Assembly (NCBI RefSeq): GCF_001311985.1
Contig: NZ_BBCJ01000021.1
Span: forward strand, 17,698-81,697
DNA from: Geotalea toluenoxydans JCM 15764
GTDB taxonomy: Bacteria > Desulfobacterota > Desulfuromonadia > Geobacterales > Geobacteraceae
Direction: 5' to 3'
DNA: 64,000 nt
The notes under the pieces are model-generated. The model had not been told where the DNA came from, did no database searches, and saw only the letters and a program-made list of their open reading frames with translations. Positions 1-10,080 of the stretch are shown here, piece by piece. Each line of letters begins with the position of its first letter. Within the stretch, counting starts at the first letter, position 1. The translations under genes and the position numbers were made by a program.

Positions 1-989
1 GTCGGTATAGGAGGGGTCGGGGCGCTGGATGCAGTTGGTATTGAAGATGATCGCACCGGGGAAATCAGGGAGTTCCCTGGTCTGGTTCTGCCAGGCGGTG
101 CCGAAGTGGCCGGCGAAATGGGAGTATTTTCTCAGCCCCGGGTAACCGTTGGCCGGTAACATCTCGCCGTGGGTGTAGACATTGATCCCCTTTCCCTCGC
201 TCTGTTTCAGGATCTCTTCCAGCATGGGCAGGTCGTGCCCTGAAACGACGATTCCCTTGCCGCCACGGGTTCCCAGATTTACCTTCATCGGCTCCGGATC
301 GGCAAGACGCTCGGCATGCCCCTGGTAAAGGAGCTCCATGGTGCGGAGGTTCATCTTGCCGCATTCCAGCGCAAGCGGCACAAAATCCTGAAGGGTGGTC
401 CGGCGATCAGCCGCAGCCGACAGGGCCCGGTGGATAAAGGCATAGATTTCATCATCTTCCTTGCCCAGTTCGGCCGCGTGCCAGGCAAACGCCCCCATAC
501 CTAGCAGACCGTAGAGGACCAGCTCCAGGGCCGACAGCGTATCCGGGTCCTGGTGCCAGGTCAAGACCCCGTATTGCCGGCCCTGGGTGATCAGCCCTGC
601 CGTATCTCCCGCAGGCTGCCATGCCGCAGGCCCGCTATGGAACTCCGGAGGCTTCTCCCTTTCCGTTCCTGGTAAGCCTTCTCGAACAAGGACCGCGCCT
701 GTTCCTTCATCTGGTAACATCGCCGCAGGCGGCCGGCAATATCTTCCGGGTCAAAGTTCACATTGGTAACCCTGGTGAAAAGACCATCGAGCATGAACCG
801 GTCCACTTCCGGGTCCTTCGCCCCCAATTCCCGCGCCCGGTGGGCATAGACTGCGACCCCTTCGAGTCCATGGATCATCAGGTCCAGCAGGGCGGCGACC
901 TGGGGATTCTTGCCGCAATTGCCCATCACCTCGCAACCCACTCCCTGGGCCGCCTGTTCGCACTGTCTGCAGAACATCGCTTTTTCCAT
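1..989 (-). CDS. hcp: Hybrid cluster protein (hydroxylamine reductase), partial, one frameshift
   Basis: This is the N-terminal part of a hybrid cluster protein, a cytoplasmic Fe-S enzyme of the nitrosative stress response (hydroxylamine or NO reduction). The start at 989 follows an AGGAG site. The N-terminus has the cysteine motif CRQCEQ, then further Cys residues in GVGCEVMGNCGK, as in class I/II Hcp. The later part reads through conserved Hcp blocks (GVLTWHQDPD, ISGHDLPMLEE-like, HFAGHFGTAWQNQT, FNTNCIQRP). The reading frame slips near 658, in a GGG run, and one added G restores it. The gene leaves the window at base 1. It lies 89 bp downstream of eboC on the same strand. Confidence 0.93.
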
Positions 990-1078
990 GACCAGTCTCC
1001 TTAGGAATATTTTATATGAACAGTATGGCAGCAACGGACGCCATTTCAAGCTGTTGCGGCTGTTGTCCGGTTCTCAGT

Positions 1079-1777
1079 CTAGTCGCCCCTTATTTTCGCC
1101 TGGGCGGCCAGGGTGGCAATGCCCCCGGCAAAACCGGCCAGAAGCCAAACGATACCCATGGTGAGGGCCATGGCGACACCATCAACGAGAGGCACTCCGG
1201 CAAGAAAAAGGGGAATTTTGGATAAGATCTGACCGTTTTCTTTTTCCCGCCGGGCCTTGATGGTGAGGTAAAGAATGTAGCCGAACTGCACCGCAGCCAG
1301 AAGTACGAGCACAAGGTTCGGCTTTCCGGCGCAGACAATGCCGCTGATCATATAGATCATGAAGCGGCAACCGGCCATGGGGATGGCGGCAAGGGGTGAA
1401 AAACCATGCCCCAGGTTGTAGGTTGTGATGAAGAGCAGCAGGATTACGGCGGCGCAGAAGGCGATATAGCCCCCGGCCGCAAAAAAAAGGCAAAGTGACA
1501 CGGCAAAGAGGGATAGCCAGCAGATCCTGGCCTCGTCTGCACTGATCCTGCCGGACGGGATCGGCCGGTCGGGTCGTGTCTGACGATCCATATCGGCATC
1601 AAGCCAGTCGTTCATGGCCATGCCGCCGCAGTACATTAATGAAAAGGCGAGCAGTAGCAGGAATATCTTCTTCAGCTGCCAGTTGCCCGACAGCAGACAT
1701 GCGGCCAGGGTGTTGATCCAGATCGTCGGCAGATTGCTGACTCTGCACAATTCGAGATAGATACGAACAGGCTTCAT
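1079..1777 (-). CDS. eboC: EboC, UbiA-family prenyltransferase of the ebo cluster
   Basis: About 232 residues of an integral membrane UbiA-family protein. The first Asp-rich motif is visible as NDWLDADMDRQTRPDR, the Mg-diphosphate site of UbiA enzymes. Several hydrophobic segments follow. The ATG at 1777 lies only 4 bp after the eboF stop, so the two are translationally coupled. In characterised ebo clusters EboC is the only membrane prenyltransferase, and the cluster is needed for moving a scytonemin precursor to the periplasm in cyanobacteria. The substrate here is unknown. No frameshift was seen. Confidence 0.85.
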   Translation of the reverse strand: MKPVRIYLELCRVSNLPTIWINTLAACLLSGNWQLKKIFLLLLAFSLMYCGGMAMNDWLDADMDRQTRPDRPIPSGRISADEARICWLSLFAVSLCLFFAAGGYIAFCAAVILLLFITTYNLGHGFSPLAAIPMAGCRFMIYMISGIVCAGKPNLVLVLLAAVQFGYILYLTIKARREKENGQILSKIPLFLAGVPLVDGVAMALTMGIVWLLAGFAGGIATLAAQAKIRGD

Positions 1778-1781
1778 GGCT

Positions 1782-3146
1782 TCACTCCCTGAATACATGA
1801 TCGAGGATGACATGAAATACATCCTGGGCCGCCACGCTGTCAGAGTTGAGCAGATGTGGGTCCGAGGACAGGAGCAGCGGCAGTTCTCCGGAATCTTCGG
1901 GAATCCTGCCGTGTGAACCTTTTGCGAGTCCGGCATCGATTGGTATCACATCCAGCAGCGTCCTCAACCCCATCCGCTGCTTTAACAGGGAGAGCCCCGC
2001 CGTCAACGCCGGAAATTTCAGTTTGGGGTCGAAGAACAACTCGCACGGGTCGTAGCCAGGCTTGGCATGGATATTTACCGTCCTTGCGTAATCGGGTGCT
2101 TTCCCGTCATCCATCCAGAAGTAGTAACTGAACCAGCTCCCCTTACCGGCAACCAGCACCAACTCTCCCGACCGGCCGTGCCCCAGCCCCCACTCCTTCT
2201 TCCGATGAGTCGAGAACGTGCTCGATCCCCGGCACCTGGCGAAACAGGGAGGCCACCCCCTCCACATCCCTTTTCTGGCGAACATAGACATGGGCAACCT
2301 GGTGATCAGCCACGGCGAACGCCCGGCTGGCCCCAGGATCGAGATATTCCCGCCCCAGGTCCGTTTTAGTCGACAGCAGGCCTGCCTCCCGCATGATGCG
2401 GTTGGGATGGACCGGCCGGTCAACGGCAGAAATACCGTACTCGGAGAGAACGATGACGCGGCAGCCACGGTTCCGGAAGAAGTCGAGCAGTCTGCCGCAG
2501 GCTTCGTCCAACTCCCGCAGATCTCCATGGATCGATCCTTCCGGCCCCACCTTCTGCAGGACGTAGTCAGGTGAGGTAGATATACCAGATGAAGGACCGG
2601 GGAATAGAGCTCTTCAATGGCCATGGCAGCATCGCCGATCCACCGGGTCGAGGCGATGGAGGTGGCGGGACCCCAGAAGCGAAAAAGGGGGAAGGTGCCG
2701 AAGCGCCTGGTAAAGACCTGCCGCAGGTGCGGCGGCTGGGTATAGCAATCGGGCAGCTTTCGCCCGTCGGCACAGTATACGGGACGGGGGGTAACGCTCC
2801 AGTCCGCATCAGTGGCCATGTTGTACCACCAGAAACTGTTGGCGCAGGTGAAGGCCGTATTTATGGTCCGCCCCACCTGCCAGATCTTTTCCCCCTGAAT
2901 GAGCCGGTTCGACTGGCGCCAGAAAAAAACCTCGGCCAGATCGCGAAAATACCAGCCGTTGCCGACGATGCCGTGTTGCGCCGGCAGCCTTCCCGTAAGA
3001 AAGGTCGCCTGCATGCTGCAGGTTACTGCAGGACAGACCGGATGGATCCGGGAAACGCTGTCGGCAAGTTCATTGATCCTTGGCGTATGGGGTCCAAGAA
3101 GGGAGGAACTGAGGCCGGCAACATTGATGACCACTGTCCGTTTCAC
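1782..3146 (-). CDS. eboF: EboF, alkaline phosphatase-like / nucleotide pyrophosphatase family protein, two frameshifts
   Basis: A type I phosphodiesterase/nucleotide pyrophosphatase-like protein. The start is a GTG at 3146 overlapping the eboE stop (GTGA). The N-terminus reads VVINVAGLSSSLLG, then CPAVTCSMQATFLTG with the usual nucleophile region, and LSEYG and ADHQVAHVYV blocks of the family follow. The frame shifts near 2560 (one base missing) and returns near 2195, where one G too many in a G run explains it. Together these restore about 455 residues. It sits between eboE and eboC, the normal neighbours of eboF. Confidence 0.83.
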   Translation of the reverse strand: MKRTVVINVAGLSSSLLGPHTPRINELADSVSRIHPVCPAVTCSMQATFLTGRLPAQHGIVGNGWYFRDLAEVFFWRQSNRLIQGEKIWQVGRTINTAFTCANSFWWYNMATDADWSVTPRPVYCADGRKLPDCYTQPPHLRQVFTRRFGTFPLFRFWGPATSIASTRWIGDAAMAIEELYSPVLHLVYLPHLTTSCRRWGRKDRSMEICGSWTKPAADCSTSSGTVAAASSFSPSTVFLPLTGRSIPTASCGRQACCRLKRTWGGNISILGPAGRSPWLITRLPMSMFARKGMWRGWPPCFARCRGSSTFSTHRKKEWGLGHGRSGELVLVAGKGSWFSYYFWMDDGKAPDYARTVNIHAKPGYDPCELFFDPKLKFPALTAGLSLLKQRMGLRTLLDVIPIDAGLAKGSHGRIPEDSGELPLLLSSDPHLLNSDSVAAQDVFHVILDHVFRE

Positions 3147-4216
3147 AGCTTTCCCCCAAGCCAGGCGAACTCCCGGGCAATGGATTCGATCACGCCACCC
3201 TGGCGCAACTTCGGCGGAAGATTTTCGTAGGTGTAGGTCTCGATTTCCAGAAGGGCCTGGGGCGGAGCCAGGTGAGCACCTCGCCGATGAAGTCGTTTGT
3301 TGTCCCGTAGAGGCGTTGCCGCTGTCGTAGATGGGGAGATGGTAGTGTATGCGCCACTCACCCCGGAGTAGAGGTACATCACGGATGGCATCCGCCAGGT
3401 CGGAAAAATGGACGGTACCGGCATGGCTCCTGACACTCGTCTGGTGCTGGTAACAATCATCTCCGAACAGTGCCGCTGCCTGGAGATGATTCGTGGCGAG
3501 ACGTACTGCCGAGGAAAGATGAACCTTTGCCACGGCTATGCCCGCCTCGCCCAGCAAAGAAAAGGCTCGCCGTGGTTCCTCATGGAGAACGGCAGCATGG
3601 CAGCAATCGAAACAGACGCCCATCAGCCGACGCAGATCGGCAGGAAAGGCCATCGCTTCCAGGAAGTGGGCCACGTCCCGCGCAGTTTCCAGCAGGCACC
3701 CCGCTCCGGTTCCAGGGCCAGGATGACCGGTTTTCCGGCCGAGGCGGACAACTCCAGCTCCCTGAGCACTGTCAGCAGGTTTTTCCGCACCACCCCCAGA
3801 TCGTCCCTGCACATATACCGGCCGTAGGCGATGGGCAGGGTGGAGATGGAACCGGTCAGGGAGGGGGGGAGCCAGAGTCTGAGCAGCCGGATCAGGTCCA
3901 TGGTATACCGGACCCTCTCCGGACTGCGCCAGTCTGGCAGATAGGCCCCTTCCTTGACCGGAGTGCCATAAAACTGCCCATGGGGAAAGCCGTTGATGGT
4001 GGGGATAAAGCACCCGTCATCGGCACAGCAGTCGGCGAATCTCCTTGCTGCGGCCGGAGTGACCTGCCGGGCCGCAAGTGCCGAGACCCGAAGGCCGACC
4101 GGAAATGCAGCATCGGGAGCAACCACTTCCTTCACCTGCAGCACCTGAGGCCAGACCTTGGTCACAATCTCGTCCCAGCTGTGGCCGGGGTGGATATTGG
4201 TGCAGTAGGTCAGCAC
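3143..4216 (-). CDS. eboE: EboE, xylose isomerase-like TIM-barrel protein, three frameshifts
   Basis: A sugar phosphate isomerase/epimerase-like TIM barrel. It starts at a GTG (4216) overlapping the eboB stop. The opening LTYCTNIHPGHSWDEI is typical of EboE. Later blocks include DDGCFIPTINGFPHG, ALEPE, GVCFDCCHAAV, KVHLSSA and LEIETYTYENLP. The reading frame breaks near 3704, 3309 and 3255, each beside a G or C run, and each is repaired by one added base. The enzyme's reaction is not known in any organism to my knowledge; the assignment rests on family and position. Confidence 0.82.
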
Positions 4217-5012
4217 TGGACTTTGAACCGTGGGGATTGGCCGAGAAAGGCGGCGGGATTGCGGAATAGCACACCGTTTATGGCCTCCTCGCTGAAGCCG
4301 CGACGCCGCATCTCCTCTCCTGCCTCGACCACCGCCAGGGGATTGCTAACCCCCCAGTCGGCGGCAGAATTCAGCCAGATCCGTTCGCAACCTGAGGTCT
4401 CAAGGATGTCCACCGCCCGGTCGGCAGAGCATTTGGAGTGGGGATAGAGGGTAATGCCGGCCCAGAAGCCCTTCTCAAGGATCAGGTCGACGGTGTGTTC
4501 CTCGGCGTGGTCGATAAGCACCCTGTCGGTGGAAATGCGGGAATCGGCACCGACTATATCGAGAATAAGACGGGTCCCTTTCAGCTTGTCTTCCAGATGG
4601 GGAGTATGAACAAGGATCAGCTCATTTCGCCTTGCCGCCAGCTCCACCTGCCACTCCAGCACCTTGATCTCGTTGCGGCCATTGCGGTTCAGGCCGATCT
4701 CGCCAATGCCCAGGACCGTCGGCCGATCAAGATATTCCGGCAGGATCTCCAGGACCTCCAGAGCCAGGCCGAGATCGACTGCTTCCTTGGGATTGAGGCC
4801 GAGCCAGCAATGGTGGCTGATGCCGAACTTTGCCGCCCGAACCGGTTCGCGACCGTCAGCTGTTCAAAGTAATCGGCAAATCCTGCGGCAGTTCTCCGGT
4901 CATATCCGGGCCAGAAGGCGGGCTCGGTGACGATGGCGATCCCATGCATGGCCATGGCCCGGTAATCGTCAGTGGTGCGGGAAACCATGTGGATGTGCGG
5001 CTCAATGATCAC
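4210..5012 (-). CDS. eboB: EboB, TatD-like metal-dependent hydrolase, one frameshift
   Basis: A TatD/amidohydrolase-fold protein of the ebo cluster. The likely start is the GTG at 5012 (giving MIIEPHIHMVSRTTDD), because a GGAGGA lies nine bases upstream; an ATG at 5021 is an alternative. The HIH metal motif is at the N-terminus and DHAEEHT and SAADWGVS come later. The frame slips near 4840, where one added G restores AAKFGISHHCW. It overlaps eboA upstream and eboE downstream, so the genes form one transcription unit. Confidence 0.83.
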
Positions 5013-5310
5013 CGGGAACATTCCTCCACGCACCCTGCGCTATTTCCAGCGGCAACACGTCCTCCAGGGGCTGCAAAGTGGGATCGCTCAGGAGCAACAG
5101 GATCTCCCTGACCCGGTTCTGTTTACCGGAGGAGATGATTCCCAGGGCCTGAAAAATGGCCCGGTATCGGAAATCCTTCCGTGCCTCTTCACTTCCCCCG
5201 AAGCGATCGATGCGATCGATGAAGGCGGCGATCTCCAGCAGTCGGGAACGGCACTTGACAAAGTCCCATTCCAGAAGCTCCATTGCCGTTGGTTTGATAT
5301 TCTGTCGCAT
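5002..5310 (-). CDS. eboA: EboA-like protein
   Basis: A small soluble protein of about 102 residues located between eboD and eboB. The start at 5310 is preceded by AAAGGA with good spacing; an in-frame ATG at 5316 is possible. It has no signal peptide or membrane segment and is mostly helical, with the run LLEIAAFIDRIDRFGG. EboA has no known activity. It is shorter than many EboA proteins, and the call depends mainly on its place in an otherwise complete ebo operon. Confidence 0.68.
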   Translation of the reverse strand: MRQNIKPTAMELLEWDFVKCRSRLLEIAAFIDRIDRFGGSEEARKDFRYRAIFQALGIISSGKQNRVREILLLLSDPTLQPLEDVLPLEIAQGAWRNVPGDH

Positions 5311-5319
5311 CGTCATCCT

Positions 5320-6482
5320 TTATGGGAAGGCCATCAGCCGGTCCCTTGAACTGTGCAGGACCTCCAGGTCCATCTGGTGAAACTCAGCCCGGCAGCCGAT
5401 ACCGAGCGGAAGGGTTATGCAAAGCGTTCCGCCCAGGTGCTGGCGGAAACGGTCGAGAGCTCCTTCCAGGTCCAGTTTCGCCAGGACCGGATGGGACAGC
5501 CTGAAGCCAAGGTCCTGGAGCAGGTGGATGATCTGATCCCGTTCCTTTTCCCTCAGGAGCCCTTTTTCTGCTGCATAGAGACAATCCAGAGCCATTCCCA
5601 TGGCCACCGCCTCGCCATGGAGGATCTCCCACCGCTCGCCTCCTCAAGTGCATGGGCAGACCAGTGGCCGAAGTCGAGTGGACGTGCCGATCCCTGCTCG
5701 AAGGGGTCCCCTGCAGCCATATGCTCCAGGTGCAGTGCGGCACACCTGATAATCATTTCCTCCATCTGCTGCAGTTCAAGGGCTGCCAGCTTTTTCCTTT
5801 GTCCGGACAGCAGTTGAAAGAAACCGGCGTCCTTTATCACCGCCACCTTTACTGCCTCGGCAAGTCCTGCCCGACTCTCCCGCTTCGGCAGGGTGCTGAG
5901 GAAGTTCAGATCGCTGATGACGGCAAAGGGGGGAGCGAAGGTGCCGACCCAGTTTTTCCTGCCGAAGGAGTTGTATCCGTTCTTGACGCCGATGCCTGCA
6001 TCGTTCTGGGCCAGTGTCGTCGTCGGCAGCCTAATCAGCCTCAAGCCCCGATGGGCCGTAGCGGCAGCATAACCGGCCATATCAAGGAATGCTCCGCCGC
6101 CGATGGCCAGCACCACCGAATGACGACAAAGTTTGTGCTTATGGAAAAGGCGGTGCAGCCGATCCACCTGGGCCGACCCATTCTTGCATTTCTCCCCGCC
6201 GGGAAGGACATGAAGAGGAGAGAGCAGCCTCAGTGCGCTCCTATGGCTTGATGCGTAAGCTTGGACAGCATCGGCCAGTCCGTCATTTGCCTCGGCAACG
6301 CCACTATCGGCAATGGCAAGAACCGGGACCGGACCGGCAGCTTGGAAAACGGTCGCCAGTGCATTATTGGCAGGGGCAAAGACATTTCTGGTGTAGATCA
6401 CCGGGAAGCGCCACGGCACGCTGAACTCCTGCCAGAATACCCGCTCCCGGTTTTCCTTGTGCCGTACGTCGTCCTGTCCCAT
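5320..6482 (-). CDS. eboD: EboD, 3-dehydroquinate synthase-like protein, one frameshift
   Basis: A sugar phosphate cyclase homologous to 3-dehydroquinate synthase (AroB). It shows the NAD-binding and metal blocks AIGGGAFLDMAGYAAATAHRG, RLPTTTLAQNDAGIGVKNG, and a C-terminal GEAVAMGMALDCLYA block. The frame slips near 5640 and one added base restores it, giving about 388 residues. It is the first gene of the ebo series here and starts 5 bp after the cytochrome gene. It is unlikely to be the cell's housekeeping AroB, because it is embedded in the ebo operon and is divergent. The product it makes is unknown. Confidence 0.85.
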
Positions 6483-6487
6483 TCGGA

Positions 6488-6819
6488 TCAGTGCTTTCTC
6501 AGGGTCTGCAGATAGACTATGAGGTCGTCAAGTTTCTCGTCGGGAAGAAACTCCTTGGAAAAAGCAGGCATCGCTCCCGCTCCCAGGCGGACCTGGTTCT
6601 TATCAGAGGGCCGGGCAGAGGTTTGTTGTTCAGTGCATGGCCGACGCCGCTCTCCCCCAGGGGATGACACTTGTTGCAGTAGGTCATGAAATATCTTTCC
6701 CCTCTGACTTCCTTCTCTGAGGCAAGAGTCAATGGGCCGGCAACGTTTTCGCCACGCCGGGGAGTGCCGCAAGCAGACAGAAAGAGAAGCGATATGACCA
6801 GCAGTGGAATCAGCCGCAT
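6488..6819 (-). CDS. Monohaem c-type cytochrome lipoprotein, one frameshift
   Basis: A small haem c lipoprotein. The start at 6819 follows a GGGGG site. A lipobox (LFLSAC) ends the signal peptide, then one haem motif CNKCH appears at about residue 50, and a distal Met region AGAMPAFSKEFLPDEKLDDLIVYL matches class I cytochromes c. The frame slips near 6600, where one C lost from a C run accounts for it. It lies between a PQQ-type sugar dehydrogenase and eboD, so it is a plausible electron acceptor for the dehydrogenase in the periplasm. Confidence 0.85.
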
Positions 6820-6859
6820 CTTGCCCCCTAACATTTCTTCAATCGACGGTACTGTCTGA

Positions 6860-8316
6860 CTATTTCAGTTCCCGCGTTATTCGCCACAACACTCCGGTTT
6901 TCTGCTGTGGCACGGTACCCTTTGCCGTCTCCTTAAGGATCCCGAAATCCACCACGTAGAGCGCTTCTCCCGACGGATCGAAGCGGGCGGCAACGGGGCG
7001 CTCTAATCCCTTACTGCCTTGAGCCGATGCAGGCCCTGTCGTTTTCCCCTTGTTGGCGGCGAATTCATGAATCACCCCGGTTCGTACATCCACCCGCACT
7101 ACCTTGAATCCCACTGCCCCGAGAGACTTGCCGGTCGGCGGCGATTGATCCCCGAACTCGGCCACAAATGCCTCTCCCCGATGGCCGAAGTTGTCGCTGC
7201 GGGAAAAGTCGAAACCATTTGCCGAAGCATGAACCGGAAGGATGGCCGCCGGATTGGGGGATGGTTCGGGTACTCTGAGAGCAGGAGCCGCGGTTTTTCA
7301 TGGAGGAACGGTTTGAATTGATTGCCCTCGTCCAGCCGCAGTCCGGCGCTGTAGTCGGGCCAGCCATACCAGGTGCCTTGTTTCACCAGCCACAACGGGT
7401 CTCCTGCGCCGAAAACCGGTCTGCTCCCCCGGTCGTCGTAGCCGTTATCCGTAACGAACAGCTCTCCATCTGGGGAAAAAGCAAGCCCGAAGGGGTTGCG
7501 GAAGCCCCAGGCAACAAGCTCCAAATCCCCTCCCTCCGGCTTCACCCTGAGAATCGCTCCGTTGCATGGAACTCGTCCCTTTATCACCTGGCCTTTACTG
7601 GTGGTCGTGCCAAACGGAACAAAGGCCCCGGTTGCAACCTCACCTTCCCCCTTGACCACATCCTTGGTCCGGAAATTTTCACCGGCAAGTCTGACGTCGC
7701 GACAGGCAGTATCGTGAAAATCCGGGTAACGTTTCAGCCAGCCGAAGCGAAGGTTGTCCTCGCCGACGATGCCGGAGTTGGTGGCCGTGCCGATGCCGAA
7801 GTAGATCAGCCCGTCATTCCCCACGGCAGGGCCGTTGGTGTGGTGGTCACCACGGGAAGGAAGCTGGTCGGCAATTACAGCTATCTTGCCGTCATCGGTG
7901 ATGCGCAGAATCCTGCCCCCGTTGAGCTCACCCCCTTCGGCAACAAAGAAGGCCCCTCCGTGGCGGGTAGCTCCTGTCCACGGTCCGTTTTTACCCCCCT
8001 CGGCGATTACCTCCAGCTGCCCGTCCCTGACGCGAAGAAGCCGGGGGGTTTCCCATACCTCGCCATAGGAATATCCCGCCTCCACCACATAAATGTTCCC
8101 CTTTTCGTCAAAGGTCACTCCGGTGGGAAAGGTCAGTCCCATAGCAACCGCCTCGATGCGATAGCCGAAAGGAAGGGCAATGTCTTCAGGATCAACGGTT
8201 CTGGCATCCTCTGCCAGTTCCGTCGCCCCGCCTCCGCCGCTGGAGGGATGCATGGCGTAACAGCCGACAAGACACGCGTATAAAGCAAAGATGCAGATAT
8301 ATTTCATTTGGTCCAT
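6860..8316 (-). CDS. PQQ-type glucose/sorbosone dehydrogenase-like lipoprotein, one frameshift
   Basis: A six-bladed beta-propeller protein of the glucose/sorbosone dehydrogenase (GSDH) family, probably exported. The N-terminus has a lipobox-like CLVGC. Propeller blocks include GLTFPTGVTFDEKGNIYVVE, HHTNGPAVGNDGLIYFGIG, WGFRNPFGLAFSPDGELFVTDNG and ERPVAARFDPSGEALYVVDFG. The frame slips near 7260. Its substrate cannot be told from sequence. A haem c lipoprotein gene follows directly, which fits periplasmic oxidation of a sugar or alcohol, and both lie upstream of the ebo genes on the same strand. Confidence 0.83.
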
Positions 8317-8348
8317 GCCGCTTCCCCATAATATTAGACCTGCAGGCG

Positions 8349-8591
8349 TTATCTGAGCAGCTGCAACCGTTCAATCTCGTCCTTGCGGGCGTTGTACTCC
8401 TTGTCGTCCATTTTTCCCGCCTTGTGTTCGCTCTCTATTCTCTCCTTTGCCTTATGCAGCCGATACTCATACACCCCTCCACCAGCTGCCGCGCCGCCAA
8501 GTGCCCCGACAGAAGCAGTGCCGCCGGTAGTACCGCAGCCGGCCATAATAAAAAAAGAAAGGAGCGCTATTGCAGAAAGAGTGTTTTTCAT
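8349..8591 (-). CDS. Small lipoprotein with SHOCT-like C-terminus
   Basis: About 80 residues. The start at 8591 follows GGAGG. A signal peptide ends in a lipobox (IMAGC). It is followed by a glycine/alanine-rich stretch (ALGGAAAGGGVYEY) typical of a membrane-inserted glycine zipper, then a charged helix ending in KAGKMDDKEYNARKDEIERLQ that resembles a SHOCT oligomerisation motif. Function unknown. Confidence 0.75.
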   Translation of the reverse strand: MKNTLSAIALLSFFIMAGCGTTGGTASVGALGGAAAGGGVYEYRLHKAKERIESEHKAGKMDDKEYNARKDEIERLQLLR

Positions 8592-8749
8592 ATCCGCCTC
8601 CATTAAATTAATAGTCTTTTATTAATACAGTTTATTTTCTCTTTTTGTCCTGTCAATGTCACTCCTTGGTTTATTGTACTGACCTCTGTTCAGGGGAACC
8701 ACCGGACACAAAAAAACCGCCAAAAGCGGGTCATTTTTGCAAACACAGC

Positions 8750-8779
8750 AAAAATGGCCTGCACACTGGCAGGCCATTT
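8750..8779 (-). terminator. Terminator downstream of the PpiC gene
   Basis: Read on the minus strand, AAATGGCCTGC pairs with GCAGGCCATTT and runs into a T-rich tract. It lies 20 bp past the PpiC stop. Confidence 0.8.
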
Positions 8780-8798
8780 CACGTTCATAGGGTTATGG

Positions 8799-9689
8799 TT
8801 ATTTCCCGCTTTTCTCCTCTGCCTTCTTGCCTGGGAAAACCTGCAGCCCCCCCTCCTTGGCTACCGCGTCGAGAAATTCCCTGGCCTTTTTCTCCTCCAG
8901 CTGCGCCTTCAATGTGGAGCTGATATAATCTTTGGTCTCTTCAAATGTTGCCGTCCGCTTTTCCTGGCGTTCGTCAACCTTGATGATATGGTAACCGAAG
9001 GGGGTCTCCACCACCGGACTAACCTCCCCCGCCTTCAGGCTGAACGCCGCCTTCTCGAATTCCTCGGAGTTGGTCTTGCCGGGGGTCAGGTAACCCAGAT
9101 CCCCTCCGTTGGCTGACGATTCGGCATCTTCGGAACTTTCACCGGCCAGCTTGGCAAAATCTTCCCCTTTTTTCAGTTGCGCTGCTATTTTCTCCGCCTT
9201 TGCCCTGGCTTGAGCCTTCACCTCGGCAGTCGCGTCTTTTTCCGCCGCAAAGTAGATATGCCTGACCTTGACCCTCTCGGGAACTACGAAGTCCTTCTCG
9301 TGCTCCTGGTAATATTTTTTCAGCTCTGCGTCCGGCACTTCCACATTTGCCGTCACCACCTTGCGCAGGTATTCCTGTCCCAGGAACTGGTCAATAATGT
9401 AGCTGAGCTGCTCCTTTACCTCCGGCTTCCGTTCGAAGCCTTCTTTTCGCGCTTTGGCTGCCAGGGCTTTGGTCAACAGGATCTGGTTGACGAGACTCGC
9501 CTGCTCCTGCTCCCCCTGGAATTTCTGCTGCGCCTCCGGTGTCAGATTGGCGATAACTCTTTCCAGGTCGGCCTGACGCAGAACAAAATCCCCCACTTTG
9601 CCCACCACCGGATTTACTTCTTCGGCATGGACCGTTCCTGCCAACAACATTCCGGCAACCAAAGCAAATAAATAACTTCTGACCTGCAT
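8799..9689 (-). CDS. Peptidyl-prolyl cis-trans isomerase, PpiC/SurA-type foldase
   Basis: A 296-residue exported foldase. A signal peptide ends at VHA. The N-terminal SurA-like helical region is followed by a parvulin domain from about residue 140, with RVKVRHIYF, GEDFAKLAGESSEDAESSANGGDLGY, and TPFGYHIIKVDERQ. It assists folding of secreted or outer membrane proteins. The gene is intact and monocistronic between two terminators, or nearly so. Confidence 0.92.
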   Translation of the reverse strand: MQVRSYLFALVAGMLLAGTVHAEEVNPVVGKVGDFVLRQADLERVIANLTPEAQQKFQGEQEQASLVNQILLTKALAAKARKEGFERKPEVKEQLSYIIDQFLGQEYLRKVVTANVEVPDAELKKYYQEHEKDFVVPERVKVRHIYFAAEKDATAEVKAQARAKAEKIAAQLKKGEDFAKLAGESSEDAESSANGGDLGYLTPGKTNSEEFEKAAFSLKAGEVSPVVETPFGYHIIKVDERQEKRTATFEETKDYISSTLKAQLEEKKAREFLDAVAKEGGLQVFPGKKAEEKSGK

Positions 9690-9850
9690 GACTCCTCCTT
9701 TTATTGCATAAGTCCTTAAGAAGTTAGCGACGGGTAATTTTTACACCACTTCACCGGCCCCATCAAGTAAAATCAGGCGATTGCAGCCATGGACAAATTT
9801 ATCCGGGTAGACAATTGACACCCCACCAATATTAGCTATAGTTAACATAA

Positions 9851-9974
9851 CCTGTTTCCGAAAAGGTAAGCTTAGAGAGAAATCTCCTGGCGCACAAAGT
9901 CACGGGTTTATAATCTTTGATCAGATCTCCGATTAATCTCAGGTTATGGACAGCCGGGCTACCGAAGAAACAGG
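9851..9974 (+). promoter_or_regulatory. GEMM-family (cyclic dinucleotide) riboswitch upstream of otsB
   Basis: A closing helix pairs CCTGTTTC (9851-9858) with GAAACAGG (9967-9974). Inside are the GEMM landmarks: AAAAGGTAAGC, a GAGA-AA-TCTC hairpin, GGCGCACAAAGTCACGGGT, and AGGTTATGGACAGCCGGGC-TACCGAA. A terminator follows at once, and otsB after it. GEMM RNAs bind c-di-GMP or 3',3'-cGAMP, and Geobacter has both types. Which ligand applies here is not settled by eye. Confidence 0.82.
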
Positions 9975-9991
9975 TGAAAATCGCTTTTTTG

Positions 9992-10026
9992 AGCCGCTTA
10001 CCGGGAAGCCGGTAAGCGGCTTTCTG
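9992..10026 (+). terminator. Intrinsic terminator of the GEMM expression platform
   Basis: AGCCGCTTACCGG pairs with CCGGTAAGCGGCT around a GAAG loop and is followed by TTCTGTT. It lies 18 bases after the riboswitch and 55 bases before the otsB start, so it can gate otsB transcription. Confidence 0.85.
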
Positions 10027-10080
10027 TTAATATGCCGCGGGTGTAATCCCTATGCTGACAGTTTGACAGAAGGAGCATCA

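Noticed and set aside
9946..10080. An upstream in-frame extension of otsB
   Set aside because: It would run through the GEMM riboswitch and terminator; the ATG at 10081 has its own ribosome site.
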